From Undaria pinnatifida (Eukaryota > Sar > Phaeophyceae > Laminariales > Alariaceae), in assembly GCA_012845835.1 (NCBI GenBank), contig JABAKD010000002.1:18165629-18229628 (forward strand): a stretch of DNA of 64,000 nucleotides, read 5' to 3'. The notes under the pieces are model-generated. The model was not told the origin of the DNA. It did not search any database and saw only the letters and a list, made by a program, of their open reading frames with translations. The position numbers and the translations under genes were made by a program. Positions within the stretch are counted from its first letter, which is position 1. Each line of letters begins with the position of its first letter. Positions 20,471 through 31,410 of this stretch are shown one piece after another.

Positions 20471-21276
20471 CATTAGACCAAGGCGAATTCGCAACTGAAA
20501 CCTCCGGTCAACACAAAGAGACTTCTCTAACGCAGCCATTATTTGATTCTTAAAATGGGAAGCAGTGACACTCACCCACACCTCCTCCGGAACCCCAATA
20601 ATCTTACACCAGGTCAGGAAATGCTGCGCTGTCAACCGGGCAGTGCATGCTTCCGTGGGCTCAAGCCAAACCCAATTGCTCATATCGTCTATCATGACGA
20701 TGATGTATCGGTACCCCCTGTCTTCATCCAGGCCATCGTCTCCTAACGGCCCGCTCGCTCCAACATGGAGATAGTCGAAATTGACCACTTCGCCCGGCCT
20801 GGTGCCATGCACCGTCTCCCCAAGCGAACGTGGCACTTTCTCCCCTGCTTTGGAATCCATGCAATGGAGACTCTGCTTGACAAACTCGGCTACGTGTTCC
20901 TCCATGCAAAACCAACAGCAGTATTCCGACAGCCGGTGCAGAGTAGCCACGGCACCCCGATGGCCAGCCTCCTTCATGTGAGCACAAATCATTAACCGTA
21001 CCTGAAGCTGCTTAGCTCCTTCTGGAGTCCACAACACCGCGCGCCCATTAATCGGGAACCGAAAAAGCCCCTCGGCATCCAAGCTCACTTGACCAACGTT
21101 CGCCATGAACGACGTGGCCCCCGATGCGAGCGTGCCCAGGTTTGCCCGCAACGCTTGCTGCGCGTCCTGGATCACCTGCTTGGACCGAAGAGTTTCATCG
21201 GGCGCGCTAGCAGCATACACTGCGATAGCGCGAACACTCACCGAAGGGACAGTCACCCACCGCGAGAGCAAATCCC
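20453..21276 (-). pseudogene. G1 integrase, N-terminal zinc finger and core
   Basis: In the frame ending at 20453, His98 and His104 of the zinc finger are visible (ICAHMKEAGHRG), with Cys137 (SLHCMDS). The expected first Cys is Ser134. The catalytic core has Asp166 in NFDYLHVG, but the second acidic position, expected as Asp before the TASHFKN motif, is Val235 (WVSVTASHFKN). The third acidic residue lies in the next frame beyond a frameshift near 20500. The linker from RNase H carries an in-frame TAG plus a one-base change in a G-run at about 21262-21276. With two key residues and the frame altered, the enzyme should be inactive. Confidence 0.85.
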
Positions 21277-22400
21277 CTAGCAGTTACGATCTCCGGCAAT
21301 GTGCACAATGGTATAGTCGTATTGCCCTAATACCGCCTTCCACTGGTCCAAACGCTGCGCCGTCGTCTTCGCAACAGACGACAAGCACGCCTCCGGATCA
21401 AAAATGTACGCCAAATTCCGGTGGTGAGTATAAATATGCACGCCGTTCCACAAAAGGTACTCCAACCGCTTGAAAGTACTCACCACGGCGGATCCTTCCT
21501 TGTCCACCGGCGCCCAGCGCTGCTGTGACCCTTTGAAGGTCCCACTCAGGAATCCAAGAGGCTCGTGAGTCATGTCCTCGACTGAAACGCCGCGGTCGAG
21601 CTCTTCCTGGGGCACCTGCGTGCGAAAACTCCCCCAATGCTCATCGGAGGCATCCGGAAACATGAACACCGCCCATCCCGGTTTCGGGTGAGACAAAGCC
21701 ACAGCGTGAGCGACAAAATCTTGTGCCGCCTCCCAGGCCCCGATCAACCCCGAGGTCCAGTCCCCGGCTGAGACCACCCGGTTAGATGCCACACGTTTGG
21801 TGCGACGCTTGGCACCCGCCAGATGCTCCTTCAGGAAAACACGAAGAGGATAAACAACCTCTGCCATGTGCGGCAAAGACGTACGCAGCCAATGAACAGC
21901 CTGCAAGAACTGCATCAACTCGACCGCAGTCTCGGGCCGCCTCATGGTGGCCAAGCCCGTCAACCGCTGAGGATCGTGCTTGACTTGCCCCTGCGAGTAC
22001 ACCTTCCCGCACCAAGTGATGTTAGTCTCGAAGAAGGTGCACCTGTAAGCCGCAGCGTACAATCCGACATCTTTCAAGCGCTCCAGGATTAGCTCCAACG
22101 TATTGAACAAGTCAGTCTTCTCGTCCAAATCCCAATAAATCACATCGTCCACCCAAATCATGCGATTCAGCCCCTCCAGCACGCGTGTCAGCGTCGCTTG
22201 AAAGTAGGAGGTGGCGTTCAAAATTCCTTGCGGTACGCGCGTAGGCGTATACAAACCGCCCGGCGTAGCGATCGTAAAAATCTCTTGCGCTTCCGGTCCC
22301 AGGGGGCATTGCTAGCAACCTTGCAAAAGGTCAAAGCTGCCGTAAAACTTAGCCTCACTCAGCTTGGCCATGCTTGCTTCCTGATTCGGCATCACCCCCG
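21277..22400 (-). pseudogene. G1 reverse transcriptase (palm) and RNase H
   Basis: Reading from 22400 the frame begins PGVMPNQEASM and AKFYGSFDLLQG, the palm region with the first catalytic Asp. An in-frame TAG (QGC*QCPL, near 22314) replaces an expected Trp codon. The frame continues with TPTRVPQGILNATSYFQ and the catalytic box as WVDD in place of the common Y-x-DD (IWVDDVIYW), then VKHDPQRL. RNase H follows with FPDASDEHWGS (first Asp), FKRLEYLLW (Glu) and IYTHHRNLAYIF, and ends near HIAGDRN. W-V-DD is also known in some gypsy lineages and need not be a defect. Confidence 0.88.
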
Positions 22401-22405
22401 GCACC
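22401..22405 (+). repeat. Target site duplication GCACC (left)
   Basis: GCACC directly precedes the TGTTGAT end of the nested LTR element and recurs at 33678-33682 directly after its ATCAACA end. On the G1 coding strand it is GGTGC. A 5-bp duplication is typical for LTR retrotransposon integrases. Confidence 0.92.
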
Positions 22406-22692
22406 TGTTGATAGATCTCTAAAGGTGTACACGTAGCTGGCGCGGGAAAGCGTGATGATGACTCGAGACGGTGACACACAACTCTTTCTTATATTATCCA
22501 GCCGTCGAGCCTGACTCGGTCTCATATGGAGCAAAACTACGAGTGAGTGACAACTCATGGCAAATCATGCCGGGAAACATCCGGCCAAAATGTCCCCTTA
22601 CACCTTAGTCTACACATTAATTCCTTACCAACATATGGAACTCCATTATATAAGATGGATCATAACCGTCATGTTCATGAAGACAACCAACA
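22406..22692 (-). repeat. 3' LTR of nested element (287 bp)
   Basis: TG...CA ends (TGTTGATAG ... ACCAACA). About 93-94% identical to 33400-33677 by eye, with two short indels: GAGT near 22535 and a few bases near 22610. TATATAAGATGG near 22648-22659 is shared by both LTRs. Confidence 0.9.
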
Positions 22693-22704
22693 TCCCCCCT
22701 CCTC
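22693..22704 (-). promoter_or_regulatory. Polypurine tract of nested element
   Basis: Minus strand GAGGAGGGGGGA directly abuts the inner LTR boundary. In LTR retrotransposons this primes plus-strand DNA synthesis next to the 3' LTR, so the element points to the minus strand. Confidence 0.75.
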
Positions 22705-24284
22705 ACTATACATGACGAACACACGAATATCCCCCCTGCTTTGTGCATGACAAGGCACGACATCGCAGGGTTGATACATCGTCATGAACTTATATCAAAC
22801 TCAGAACTCCAACAAACTCAAAACCCCAACAAACTTGAAACAAAAATTCCAATCCTCAATTCAATAATTCCTCCAAGTCTCAAACCAAGTAACAACAGCC
22901 TCATGCTGCAAACATCAACTACTCTCGAAAATCATTGCCAGGTGAAAACGACAATAGTTTTATTCTCGGAAATGACCAGGTAAAAACGGTGCAATTCTCG
23001 AAAATTGACTCAAATAAACTCCGATTATTCCCGATTTCCTCGATATACTAGTACTCAGTACGGGGCCTACAATCTGAGCCAGGGAAAACAAACTCCGCAT
23101 TATTATACGAAAACGCAAACAACCGCAGAAACTCGATTTAATCGTACTCTGCACTCTGCACGGCGAAAAGTATCCCCCCCTCCTCCGTGCACGACGAAAT
23201 GTGTAGCACACGTAGCGGCGAGATGTTGCACTGCTCAAAATCTCCAACTCAAAGAACCAAATATCGCCCCCCCAGAAAAATAAGCTCCCGCAAAAAAGGG
23301 GAGTCGCACGTTGATGTGCTTCAAGTTCGACGTGCACACTGGGTTTTGTGCCAGGTTCTTCGCCCCCTCGTTATCCTCGAAAACCGCAATGTACGTCGTA
23401 CCAAACTTTGGGACAATAAAATCCACACATACATACCGCGAAAACATCGCCATCTTAATGTTCTCTGCCAGATTAAAACGGCATTGTTCAATACGGTACC
23501 GACTTAAACAGACATAATAATCAACTCGCGAAATCAAACAATAGTGCCTCGTTATTCCTGACGAGTATGCATAACGTCGGTGCTATACATACTTCAAGTA
23601 AGCATGGGGTAAGTCCGCGCGATCAGACAACGCATAACCAACGTATCAGCGGGACCATACTCAAGTCACAAATACTCGAACTAGACCGAACGCGCCTCTG
23701 CGCAGCTCATGGTCTGTTCCATCTCGTGCGCTTTGCCATTGGCCGAGATTTGTCATACCAACAATAAACAAGCCTCATCCTATAACAAAAACAAGAAAAA
23801 CAATCAAGTCCATCTCAAGCAGGCTCATCATCAAAGTTCAAACAACGAAATCACAATCACCCAGCATCATACCCCATCCATTTCAAACCCAATGCCCCAA
23901 ACACTACTGCTGGTGGTCCCTCCGCTGCGGCAGCCTCCTTCCGGTCTCATGGCATCGCCGCAGCTCGGGCACTCTAGCCTATCCTCCTGAATGAAGCAGC
24001 CGTTCCTGGCGCAAGATTGACTCCACACAAGCAGCGGATGGATCGCGCAATCGCGCGATTAGATCGGCATAGATAGGTTGAACTTCTCTTTTCATCAAGA
24101 ATCCCTGGCACATACATGCTCAGTTGCCCTGTTTTCAGATCGCTCACCAAGAGCCCTCTATACTCATACCCGTTATACCTACATGAATATCTTCAGCAAT
24201 GGCAGTATCGCAATGCTACACTGGGGGGGTACTCCACTGTTGTGCAATGATCCGCAACGCAGGCAGTATCTGGGCGTGTCATAT
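22705..24284. other. AT-rich interior of nested element; no gene
   Basis: Low-GC sequence with short repeated motifs (TCTCGAAAAT, ACTCAAATAAACTC). I find no domain in the small frames on either strand. It may be 3' internal sequence of the LTR element. Confidence 0.5.
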
Positions 24285-25041
24285 TGTTGTTGTTGTTCTC
24301 ACATTAACTCGCATAATGAAGTCCGTGGTCACAGGACAGGCTCCAGTCACTCTGGAGCTGAGGAATACCCCAGGGAAAAACACACACACAAACCAAGGTG
24401 GTACACGCATATTATATCACAGCTGACGCAATTCATGCCTCCACCAGAAACATAAAAAAGTGAATTCGGGGGTCAGTCTACGACGTGCCAGGTCCATGCC
24501 GGTGCATACGTCTCATTACTCACGCCTGGAGAAACCAACTATATGCCGGTGCATACGTCTCATTACTCACGCCTGGAGAAACCAACTATTTAGATTGCCA
24601 CCCAAGGAAGACTACCACGTATAGCCTATATTACACGTATTAATAGTATCTACACTACGCATGCGCACGACAGGCGTAAGCCAATTGGAGAAAAGAAACA
24701 AAGAAAAGAAAAGAAGATAATAAAGGAAAGGAAAGGAAAGGAAAGGAAAGAGAAGATATAGATAAGAAAACGAAACAAAACGAAAAAGGCAAGAAAAGAG
24801 AAGAAAAAGACAAGAAAAGCAAGAAAAGACAAGACTAAGACAAGAAGAGGAAGCAAGAGGCAAGGAAAAAAGAAGAGAAACAAGAAAAAAGAAGAAGAAA
24901 AGAAAGAAAAATGTCATACTAGCAGACCCTAGGAACTGGCTAAGGGTGGCATTGGGCTAACAGAGGGTATCACGTCCATCATCAATGGCACCTGGGAAAA
25001 AAAGCAACATGGCGAAGAAGTCAAGGCGGTCTTATGCTATC
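24285..25041 (-). mobile_element. 5'-truncated LINE copy, reversed
   Basis: Begins with the reversed tail (TTGTTGTTGTTCTCACATTAA) and matches the 3' UTR of the LINE at 30610-31310 in reverse complement, through GCGTCAGCTG, the pyrimidine tract (here purine, 24690-24915), CTAGGAACTGGCTAAGG, CCATCATCAATGGCACC and up to GGCGGTCTTATGCTATCTTGT, where it ends at 25041. A 47-bp segment (ATGCCGGTGCATACGTC...) is tandemly duplicated at about 24495-24590. Confidence 0.85.
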
Positions 25042-25097
25042 TTGTACTCGCAGACAAGTCAACGTACAATCGATCGAGCTGGCATATCATTCGTACT
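25042..25097. other. Short spacer
   Basis: Between the truncated LINE and the inverted repeat that follows; nothing recognised. Confidence 0.4.
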
Positions 25098-26367
25098 GGG
25101 CGCACAAAAAAAAAATCCCGGACACCTACGTAACTCCAGTTTTTGCATTCGGTCGGCGGGGAGGGGGGGGGGGGGGAAGGGGGGGGTCTCCCAGCACACT
25201 AAATCTTATGTAAAAAACTATGCAACTCTAATTCCTATATAAAGAACCATGCAACACTAATTCCCATATAAAACAAAGTGACTTGGCCATAGACTAGGCA
25301 CTGACTGGGTGCCACTGCGGATAATGGGTTTAGTCGAACAAGAGGCGAACCCTCGGCAACGTAGGTGTGAGGTCAGTGACACTTGGTGACACTACTGTAC
25401 GGGCGTAGTACATCGTCCGCGAGACGCCGCCGACACCACGAGATCGAACCGGGCCAGTAAACAAGCTTGCACAAGCCAACACAAGCTAAAAAAAAATGCG
25501 GCGAGATGTCCTTCTGAAACCGCCAAAAACGCGGCGAGACAAGATCGACTATAATTTCATAATTTCACCGACGAGCTTCCTCGTTCCGACCAGTTCTGCC
25601 AAGTTCTGGGTACACAAGGTTGCACAAGGGTGTACGCTCGTGTCTACTCGGCGGTGCCAACGCCCAAAACCTCTCGGTTCAAGCTCTAAGTCAAGTTGTC
25701 TGAGTGGAGCGGATGGGGACTGACGCGTAAGAGTTGTAGCGGCGCAATGGTCAAATGTGGCATAATTTGCGGCTGCTTCAACCAGGATCTTCCCGGCGGA
25801 AACCACCATTATCATTGCAAACACCTGAAGGTGTCCGTCTATGATTGCAGCGAATATTATAATTGTTGCACGGCCGAAATCGGCCATTTTTTTTTCATAT
25901 TTTCATCAACGGCCGATCTTGGCCGTTTGGGCAAAAAGGGGGAGGGGGGGAAAGCTTGGAGGGGAGGCGGGGGAGCAACGACAAATAATAGCAAGCAAGA
26001 TAATCTGCTTCACTACCACCGTGTTGTATGTACTGTCTGTCTGTGGCGTCCATTTAATCCAAGTTTGATACAACATGCATGAGGCCTTTTCGAGAAACCA
26101 AGTTGGACAAAAGCAAGATTAGAACAGGACTTGACACAGCAGTACACGCTTGTGTACGGCAACAAAACCTTGCAAAAGCCCGAACCCCCGTCGATCGTGC
26201 TCCATGGTGCTTTCTTGCTGACCAAAAAGCCACAAGACGGCGTTAAACGGTCTCAACATTCAACCAAACTCAGGGAAAAAAAACATTTTTTTCGGTGTCG
26301 GACCCGGGGGGGGGGGGGGGGGGGGGGGGGTTAAGTTAGGTGTCCGGGATTTTTTTTTTGTGCGCCC
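25098..26367. mobile_element. Candidate non-autonomous element with 31-bp terminal inverted repeats
   Basis: GGGCGCACAAAA...TCCCGGACACCTA at 25098-25128 is repeated in perfect reverse complement at 26337-26367. A run of G follows each end inside (near 25160-25190 and 26306-26330). The 1.27-kb interior has no recognisable transposase. A frame at 25741-26082 with CGIICGCFNQD and Cys/His residues has no family I know. I see no clear target duplication outside the ends, so the terminal-repeat interpretation is tentative. Confidence 0.45.
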
Positions 26368-26589
26368 TTGACTCGTATCCTCTTGCATCGATAACTGCCA
26401 ACAGACGTGCGGACAGCACGGGATGTACTGTAGTACTGCATGCTGTTTCTACGCTACATATGGGGAACGTCACACGTCAAAGACATGCCGGGTACATCAG
26501 TTGACGGCACTCTTGCCCCTAGACGGACAGCTGTCAAGGACTTCTACACCCATTCCTGTCGTCCAAAACTACCTTGACGGGACAAAACT

Positions 26590-26800
26590 ACCCTTAGGCC
26601 ATTTCATATACAGTCGGATTTGTCAGTCGAAAACGGCCTTTTTCGACTGAAGCCCATATCGAGCTTTCTTATACAGTCGAAAAATGGCTTATTCGATTTA
26701 ACTTTTTTCGACTGAGAATTCCGACTGGCGGATCCAGTTGAAAAGCTCGGCTTTTTCGACTGGATCCGCCAGTCGAAAAACTCAGTCAAAAAAGTTCTTC
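26590..26800. repeat. MITE-like palindromic repeat (TTTTCGACTG units)
   Basis: Many CAGTCGAAAA and TTTTCGACTG motifs in both orientations, including the palindrome CTGGCGGATCCAG ... CTGGATCCGCCAG (26732-26777), which should fold into hairpins. TAGGCCATTTC(A/T)TATACAGTC at 26596 recurs in reverse complement at 31384-31405. Non-coding. Confidence 0.7.
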
Positions 26801-27310
26801 AAGTGTTTTTTTAACCGATCGCATCGTCCATCCCACCACCAAACACACACCCACACGACCACACGACCACACACCCATACCAGGTACCACACTGCAGTAT
26901 TATACAAGGCGCTGACGCTGGCGTGGCCATCACTGCTGTTGCTTTTCGCAGCAAGTCAGCGTGGCGCAATCCTAGTTCCGCTCGCCAGCAGCGTGTATCA
27001 CACGACGGCAGCAGCGCGCGGTATCGATCCCATGCTGCCAACAACGGCTGCGCCTGCTGTAGCTTTGGCGGCTCTCGGCTGAGTGCAACTCCACGAACGT
27101 AGCTTTGGCGGCTTTCGGCCAAGCCCAAAGCCACCAACTCGCTGGGACGAGGGTTCGTCGAGCCGTTGCTCGCGGAGAAAGCGCGAAGCACAGAGCTGCC
27201 AACCGATTTCGACTGCTGTACAGCAGTACTCCCTCACACCAACCGCCTCTAGGAAGAGCATAAAAACTATAAGATCGACTCGCCTCACGATAATATGATG
27301 TGATCTGCTT
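26801..27310. other. No gene recognised
   Basis: Contains ACACACGACCACACGACC simple sequence near 26842-26875 and a repeated AGCTTTGGCGGCT(C/T)TCGGC near 27060 and 27101. Overlapping frames on both strands have no domain. Confidence 0.45.
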
Positions 27311-27546
27311 CGTTCCCCCTTGCCGCCTCGGTAAGGCATGCTGCGAAGCATGCCCTAGCAGGCTTGTAGCGAGAGGGGGGTAAGGCATGCTGCGAAGCAT
27401 GCCCTAGCAGGCTTGTAGCGAGAGGGGGGGGGTCTTTCTGGCGGGTGTAAGGCCGGACTCACCCTCAAGGAGTGATACCTTCTTCCTGCTGCGTGTGGCC
27501 GCGAGGCTTAGGCGTGGCAGTAGAGTTGGGTCGTACGTGGTGCGTT
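27311..27546 (+). repeat. Repeat H copy 2, with duplicated GCGA-loop hairpin
   Basis: Matches 4808-4995 in the same orientation. Here a 51-bp segment with GGTAAGGCATGCTGCGAAGC is present twice in tandem (from about 27330 and 27380). Each copy contains the perfect hairpin GGCATGCT-GCGA-AGCATGCC. Conservation of the GNRA loop in both copies is noteworthy. Confidence 0.8.
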
Positions 27547-27784
27547 AGGCATGGTCACCTACGATTCGCGCGTCTTTTTAGGCAGCAGCGGCGGAGCAGC
27601 AATGCTTATTCGGGATGCTCGTGCGCGGAGGCAGGCGCCACCACGAGCCACGCTACGGCGCAGTTTCGGTTTGCGTGGAGGGAACTGCGCCGGCAGGAGG
27701 CTGGATTCGACGACGAAGGAGGAGCGACTGGCCGTCGACGGGCGGGGAAGAGACGGATTGAAATCTCCCTGAACGAGAATTTTT
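27547..27784 (+). other. Upstream flank of repeat N copy c
   Basis: GC-rich, open on the plus strand (frame 27472-27918) with GRRRAGKRRIEISLNE. No domain recognised. It may be extra 5' sequence of repeat N that copy a lacks. Confidence 0.35.
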
Positions 27785-28650
27785 GTTTTTCAGATCAGCA
27801 CCGCAAACTGCGCGGAGCTTTTTGTTTCTTTTTGGACGGGGGAGAAGGGGAACCGACTGGAACTGAGTGTGAACGAGAGCAAGTGCGAAGGAGCTGGCCG
27901 AGTGAGCTAAGGGGATGAGGCGGCCACGAAGAACCACAGCAGGAGGATGGCACACGGAGACCCACGACCGGCACGCACATCATCATGGGAGCAGCAATCG
28001 TTTTTTTTTTTCTTCTTCTTCTTTAGGGTTATTTTTACGAGGCAGTAGTACAACATGATACTTACGTCATTGATTTTTGTAGAGTTTGTAGAAGAGTTGT
28101 AGTCTATACCCTCACGGGGAACGACCCGCCGCAATTTTCAATTTTCAGGCACGGGCGTCGTAGCTGCGCTGCAACCTGTCAAATAACTCGGGAAGGAAGG
28201 GCGAGCATTGATATCTGTACTGTTGTTTTTCGTTCCATTGCTGTTGTTTCACTGCATGCCCGCGGATCGTCACTCTGACAGCACTCCAGACAGCAGGCGC
28301 GTTCGTCTATACTCACGATCACCGTGCGGTTCGTACGGTGCAGGCAGCCCAACCGCTGTAGTTTGTAGCCGCGAGTTGGTTAATTGTGGGGACGGGGGAA
28401 CTCTGTGCTGTAGTTGAGTGGATACCCGCGGCCATGTGAGTTCAGTTTGCACATTGGACCTTTTCACTTGTGCGCCTTTTTCCGTATCGTGCGTTTTTAG
28501 GCGGGAAAGCGTAGTTGTATTTCCCGGACGAATTTTGATTTCACTTGGTTTTTCGGATCTTCCTAGGGCTCCTGCACCTTTGTGTGACCACGGACTCTAG
28601 ATTTTTGACAAGAGTTAATGTGAGAAAACAACAACAACAACAACAACAAT
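27785..28650 (+). repeat. Repeat N copy c, ~866 bp
   Basis: Aligns with 16869-17720 across its length. It starts GTTTTTCAGATCAGCACC and ends CACGGACTCTAGATTTTTGAC, AAGAGTTAATGTGAGA, (CAA)n. The plus-strand LINE RT frame begins immediately after this CAA tail, so the LINE either integrated into the tail or is fused to it. Confidence 0.75.
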
Positions 28651-30596
28651 ATGGTAGGGCCCGATGGTCTCCCGGCCGAGCTCTTAAAGGTTTTGGCCGG
28701 CGGAGAAAGCACCCTCGGAAAGTTCCACGATATCATCGTCGCTGTGTGGAGGGGAGGTGGCGTACCGCAACAATGGAAAGATGCAACGATTAAGGTGCTT
28801 CACAAAAAGAAAGATCGGACTGAGTGTGGAAATTATCGTGGCATCTCCCTCGTGGCTCACGCCGGCAAAGTACTCCTCAAAGTCATCGCGGGTCGCCTGA
28901 ATGACTACTGCGAACGCGAGAACATCCTGCCGGAGGAACAGTGTGGGTTCAGACCCCAACGCTCGACGGTTGACATGATGTTCGTAGTACGACGACTGCA
29001 GGAACTGGCGCGGAAGAAGGACACCTCGTTGTACATGTGCTTTATCGACCTCACCAAAGCATACGACTCCGTCGACCGAAGCCTTTTGTGGGGTGTCCTT
29101 GCTCGTTCTGGCGTGCCACCGAGAATGCTCGCCGTCATCCGCCAATTCCATGACGGTATGCAAGCATGCGTGCGGCTGGATGATGGAGAGTGCTCGGATA
29201 AGTTCGACGTGGGCCAGGTCTCAGGCAAGGATGCATGCTCGCGCCACTGCTGTTGAACATGTTTTTCACGGCGGTACTGCGTGTGGCCGAGAAACTCTTC
29301 CTCGCTGATGCAGCCATCACGGACAACATGGTGCAGCTCCAGCGAAAGGAGGAAGGCGAGAAGAAGGGCAATTCACGCACAGGCAAAGTCGACGGGCGGA
29401 GGGAGAAGGAGGGGGAGGGGGTGCAGAGATTGTGGGGTATGCTGTACGCGGATGATGCGGGCCTCGTGTCGCGGTCATCAAAAGGGCTGGAGAGGATGAT
29501 GACGGTGATCGTGACTGCGTGCTCGTCGTTCGGGCTTACAGTATCCGAGGCAAAAACAGAGGTAATGTGCCTGGAAACCAAAAGCGGGGGTAAGTGTCCT
29601 TCACGATCAATGCAGCCGGCCAGGTATACAAACAAACAATCGAGTATGTATACTTGGGCGGGGCTATCACCGCAGACAGAGACCTTAGCATTGAAATAAC
29701 GCGGCGTCTTCAGAGGGCCTGGGCGTGCTTCCAGCGGTACAAGATGGAAATCTATGATCGCCCGGGTGTGCGTTTACGGTTGAAGGTGCGGTTGCTGAAA
29801 GCTGAGGTGGTCGAGACACTGCTGTACGGTTGAATGACGTGGAGCCCGAAGAAGCTTGACTATGACAGGCTACGACGGGTTCACCGCTGCATGCTCCTCC
29901 GATGCCTTGGATGGTGGAAACGGAAGCGCGACGACCACACCCTATCGTACGCCGACGCGCTTGCCCAGACAGATTCCGAGAGCGCTGAGGCGACAGTGCG
30001 TAAAAGGAGGATTGTGTTAGCGGGACTCGTGGCACGTATGGGGAAGGAGCGTCTGCCACAGAGGGTGATGTTTAGGGAATTTGTTGGGGGTAAGGGCTAC
30101 TCAGGGGGGCAAGAGAAAGACTGGCTGGTGCATCTGAAGGAGGATATGTCGGTTTTTGGAATGAAATTCGAAGGATGGCAAAAGGCTGCTCAGAAGGCTG
30201 GCAGATGGTTTCGAAGAGTAAAGAAGGGAGCCGAGTTGTTCATGCGGAATTGGCATGAAACGGAGAGGCGCAAAGCTGCAGAGCGACGCGCAAAGGCTGC
30301 GGCAGCGCCATCCACCGTTGGTATCTCTAAGCGGCCGGGGGGAGGGGGAAGGGGGGGGGGGGGGGGATTGGGACTGGGGGAGGGGGGGAGGGGGGGAGGG
30401 GGTAGGGGGGGAGGGGGTAGGGGGGGAGGGGGGAGGGGGGGAGGGAGGAGGGGGGGAGGGGGGAGGGGGGAGGGGGGGAGGGGGGAGGGGGGGAGGGGGG
30501 AGGGGAGAGGAGGAAAGGGAGGAAGGGGGGACGGGGGGAAGGGGGAGCGTCATGCTCAAGAGACTGAAGTCTGGGTTTGGCCATCATCGTACTGAA
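28651..30596 (+). pseudogene. LINE reverse transcriptase, 5'-truncated, frameshifted
   Basis: The frame starts [11 protein letters not shown], the fingers/palm entry of LINE RTs. Then come [30 protein letters not shown] and [12 protein letters not shown], where Asp133 is the first catalytic Asp. A shift near 29220 leads to [11 protein letters not shown] and GMLYADDAGLVS, with the catalytic YADD at residues 71-74 of that frame. A second shift near 29590 leads to IEYVYLGGAITAD, then LLYG followed by an in-frame TGA (29831-29833) where related proteins have Cys-x-T/E-W. The C-terminal part with RVHRCMLLRCLGWWKRK remains open to about 30596. The endonuclease domain is absent. The motif pattern fits RTE/Jockey-type LINEs; I do not assign a clade. 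Confidence 0.88.
30333..30545 (+). repeat. G-rich minisatellite (GGGGGGAGGG)n
   Basis: About 210 bp of G-runs separated by single A or T, inside the end of the LINE frame, where it encodes Gly/Arg repeats. The plus strand has many runs of three or more G with short loops, so G-quadruplex formation is plausible. Confidence 0.9.
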
Positions 30597-31281
30597 AGTT
30601 GTGGGCCTTCTAATGGCCGTCACAAGATAGCATAAGACCGCCCTGACTTCTTCGCCATGTTGCGTTCTCTCCCAGGTGCCATTGATGATGGACGTGATAC
30701 CCTCTGTTAGCCCAATGCCATCCTTAGCCAGTTCCTAGGGTCTGCTAGTATGACATTTTTTTCCCTTTTTTTTCTTTTTTCTTTCTTCTTTTCTTTTTTC
30801 CTTGCCGTGCCTCCTCTTCTTGTCTTGTCTTTTCTTGTTTTTCCTGTCTTTTTCTTCTCTTTTCTTGCCTTTTTCGTTTTGTTTCGCTTTCTTCTCTTCT
30901 CTTTCCTTTCCTTTCCTTTATCTTTTCTTCTATGTTTCTCTGTTCCCTTTCTCCAATTGACTTACGCCTGTCGTGCGTATGCGTAGTTATAGATACTACG
31001 TGTAATATATACGTGGTAGTCTTCCTTGGGTGGCAATCGGAATAGTTGGTTTCTCCAGGCGTGAGTAATGAGACGTATGCACCGGCATGGACATGGCACA
31101 TCGTAGACTGACTCCCGAATTCACTTTTATATGTTTCTGGTGGAGGCATGAGTTGCGTCAGCTGAGATATATGCGTGTACCACCTTGGGTTGGTTGTGTT
31201 TTTCCCTGGGGTATTCCTCAGCTCCAGAGTGACTGGAGCCTATCCTGTGACCACGGACTTGATTATGCGAGTTAATGTGAG

Positions 31282-31316
<35 letters not shown>

Positions 31317-31318
31317 GG
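30597..31318 (+). mobile_element. LINE 3' UTR and (CAA)n tail
   Basis: Follows the LINE frame directly. It contains ACAAGATAGCATAAGACC, a 200-bp T/C-rich tract (about 30750-30955), the conserved block also found at 18135-18545 and 24285-25041, and the end GACTTGATTATGCGAGTTAA, TGTGAGAA, (CAA)n. Having three copies fixes the 3' boundary. Confidence 0.85.
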
Positions 31319-31410
31319 ACCAGATGATTCCAGTCGAAAAAAAGTCCAGTCGAAAAGGGCCGTTTTCGACTGGCGGAATCTGACTGTATAAGAAATGGCC
31401 TTAGAATTCC
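31319..31410. repeat. MITE-like fragment (TTTTCGACTG)
   Basis: Contains CCAGTCGAAAA twice, CGTTTTCGACTGGCGG and GACTGTATAAGAAATGGCC, the reverse complement of sequence at 26596-26615. Related to the 26590-26800 repeat and placed directly after the LINE tail. Confidence 0.65.
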
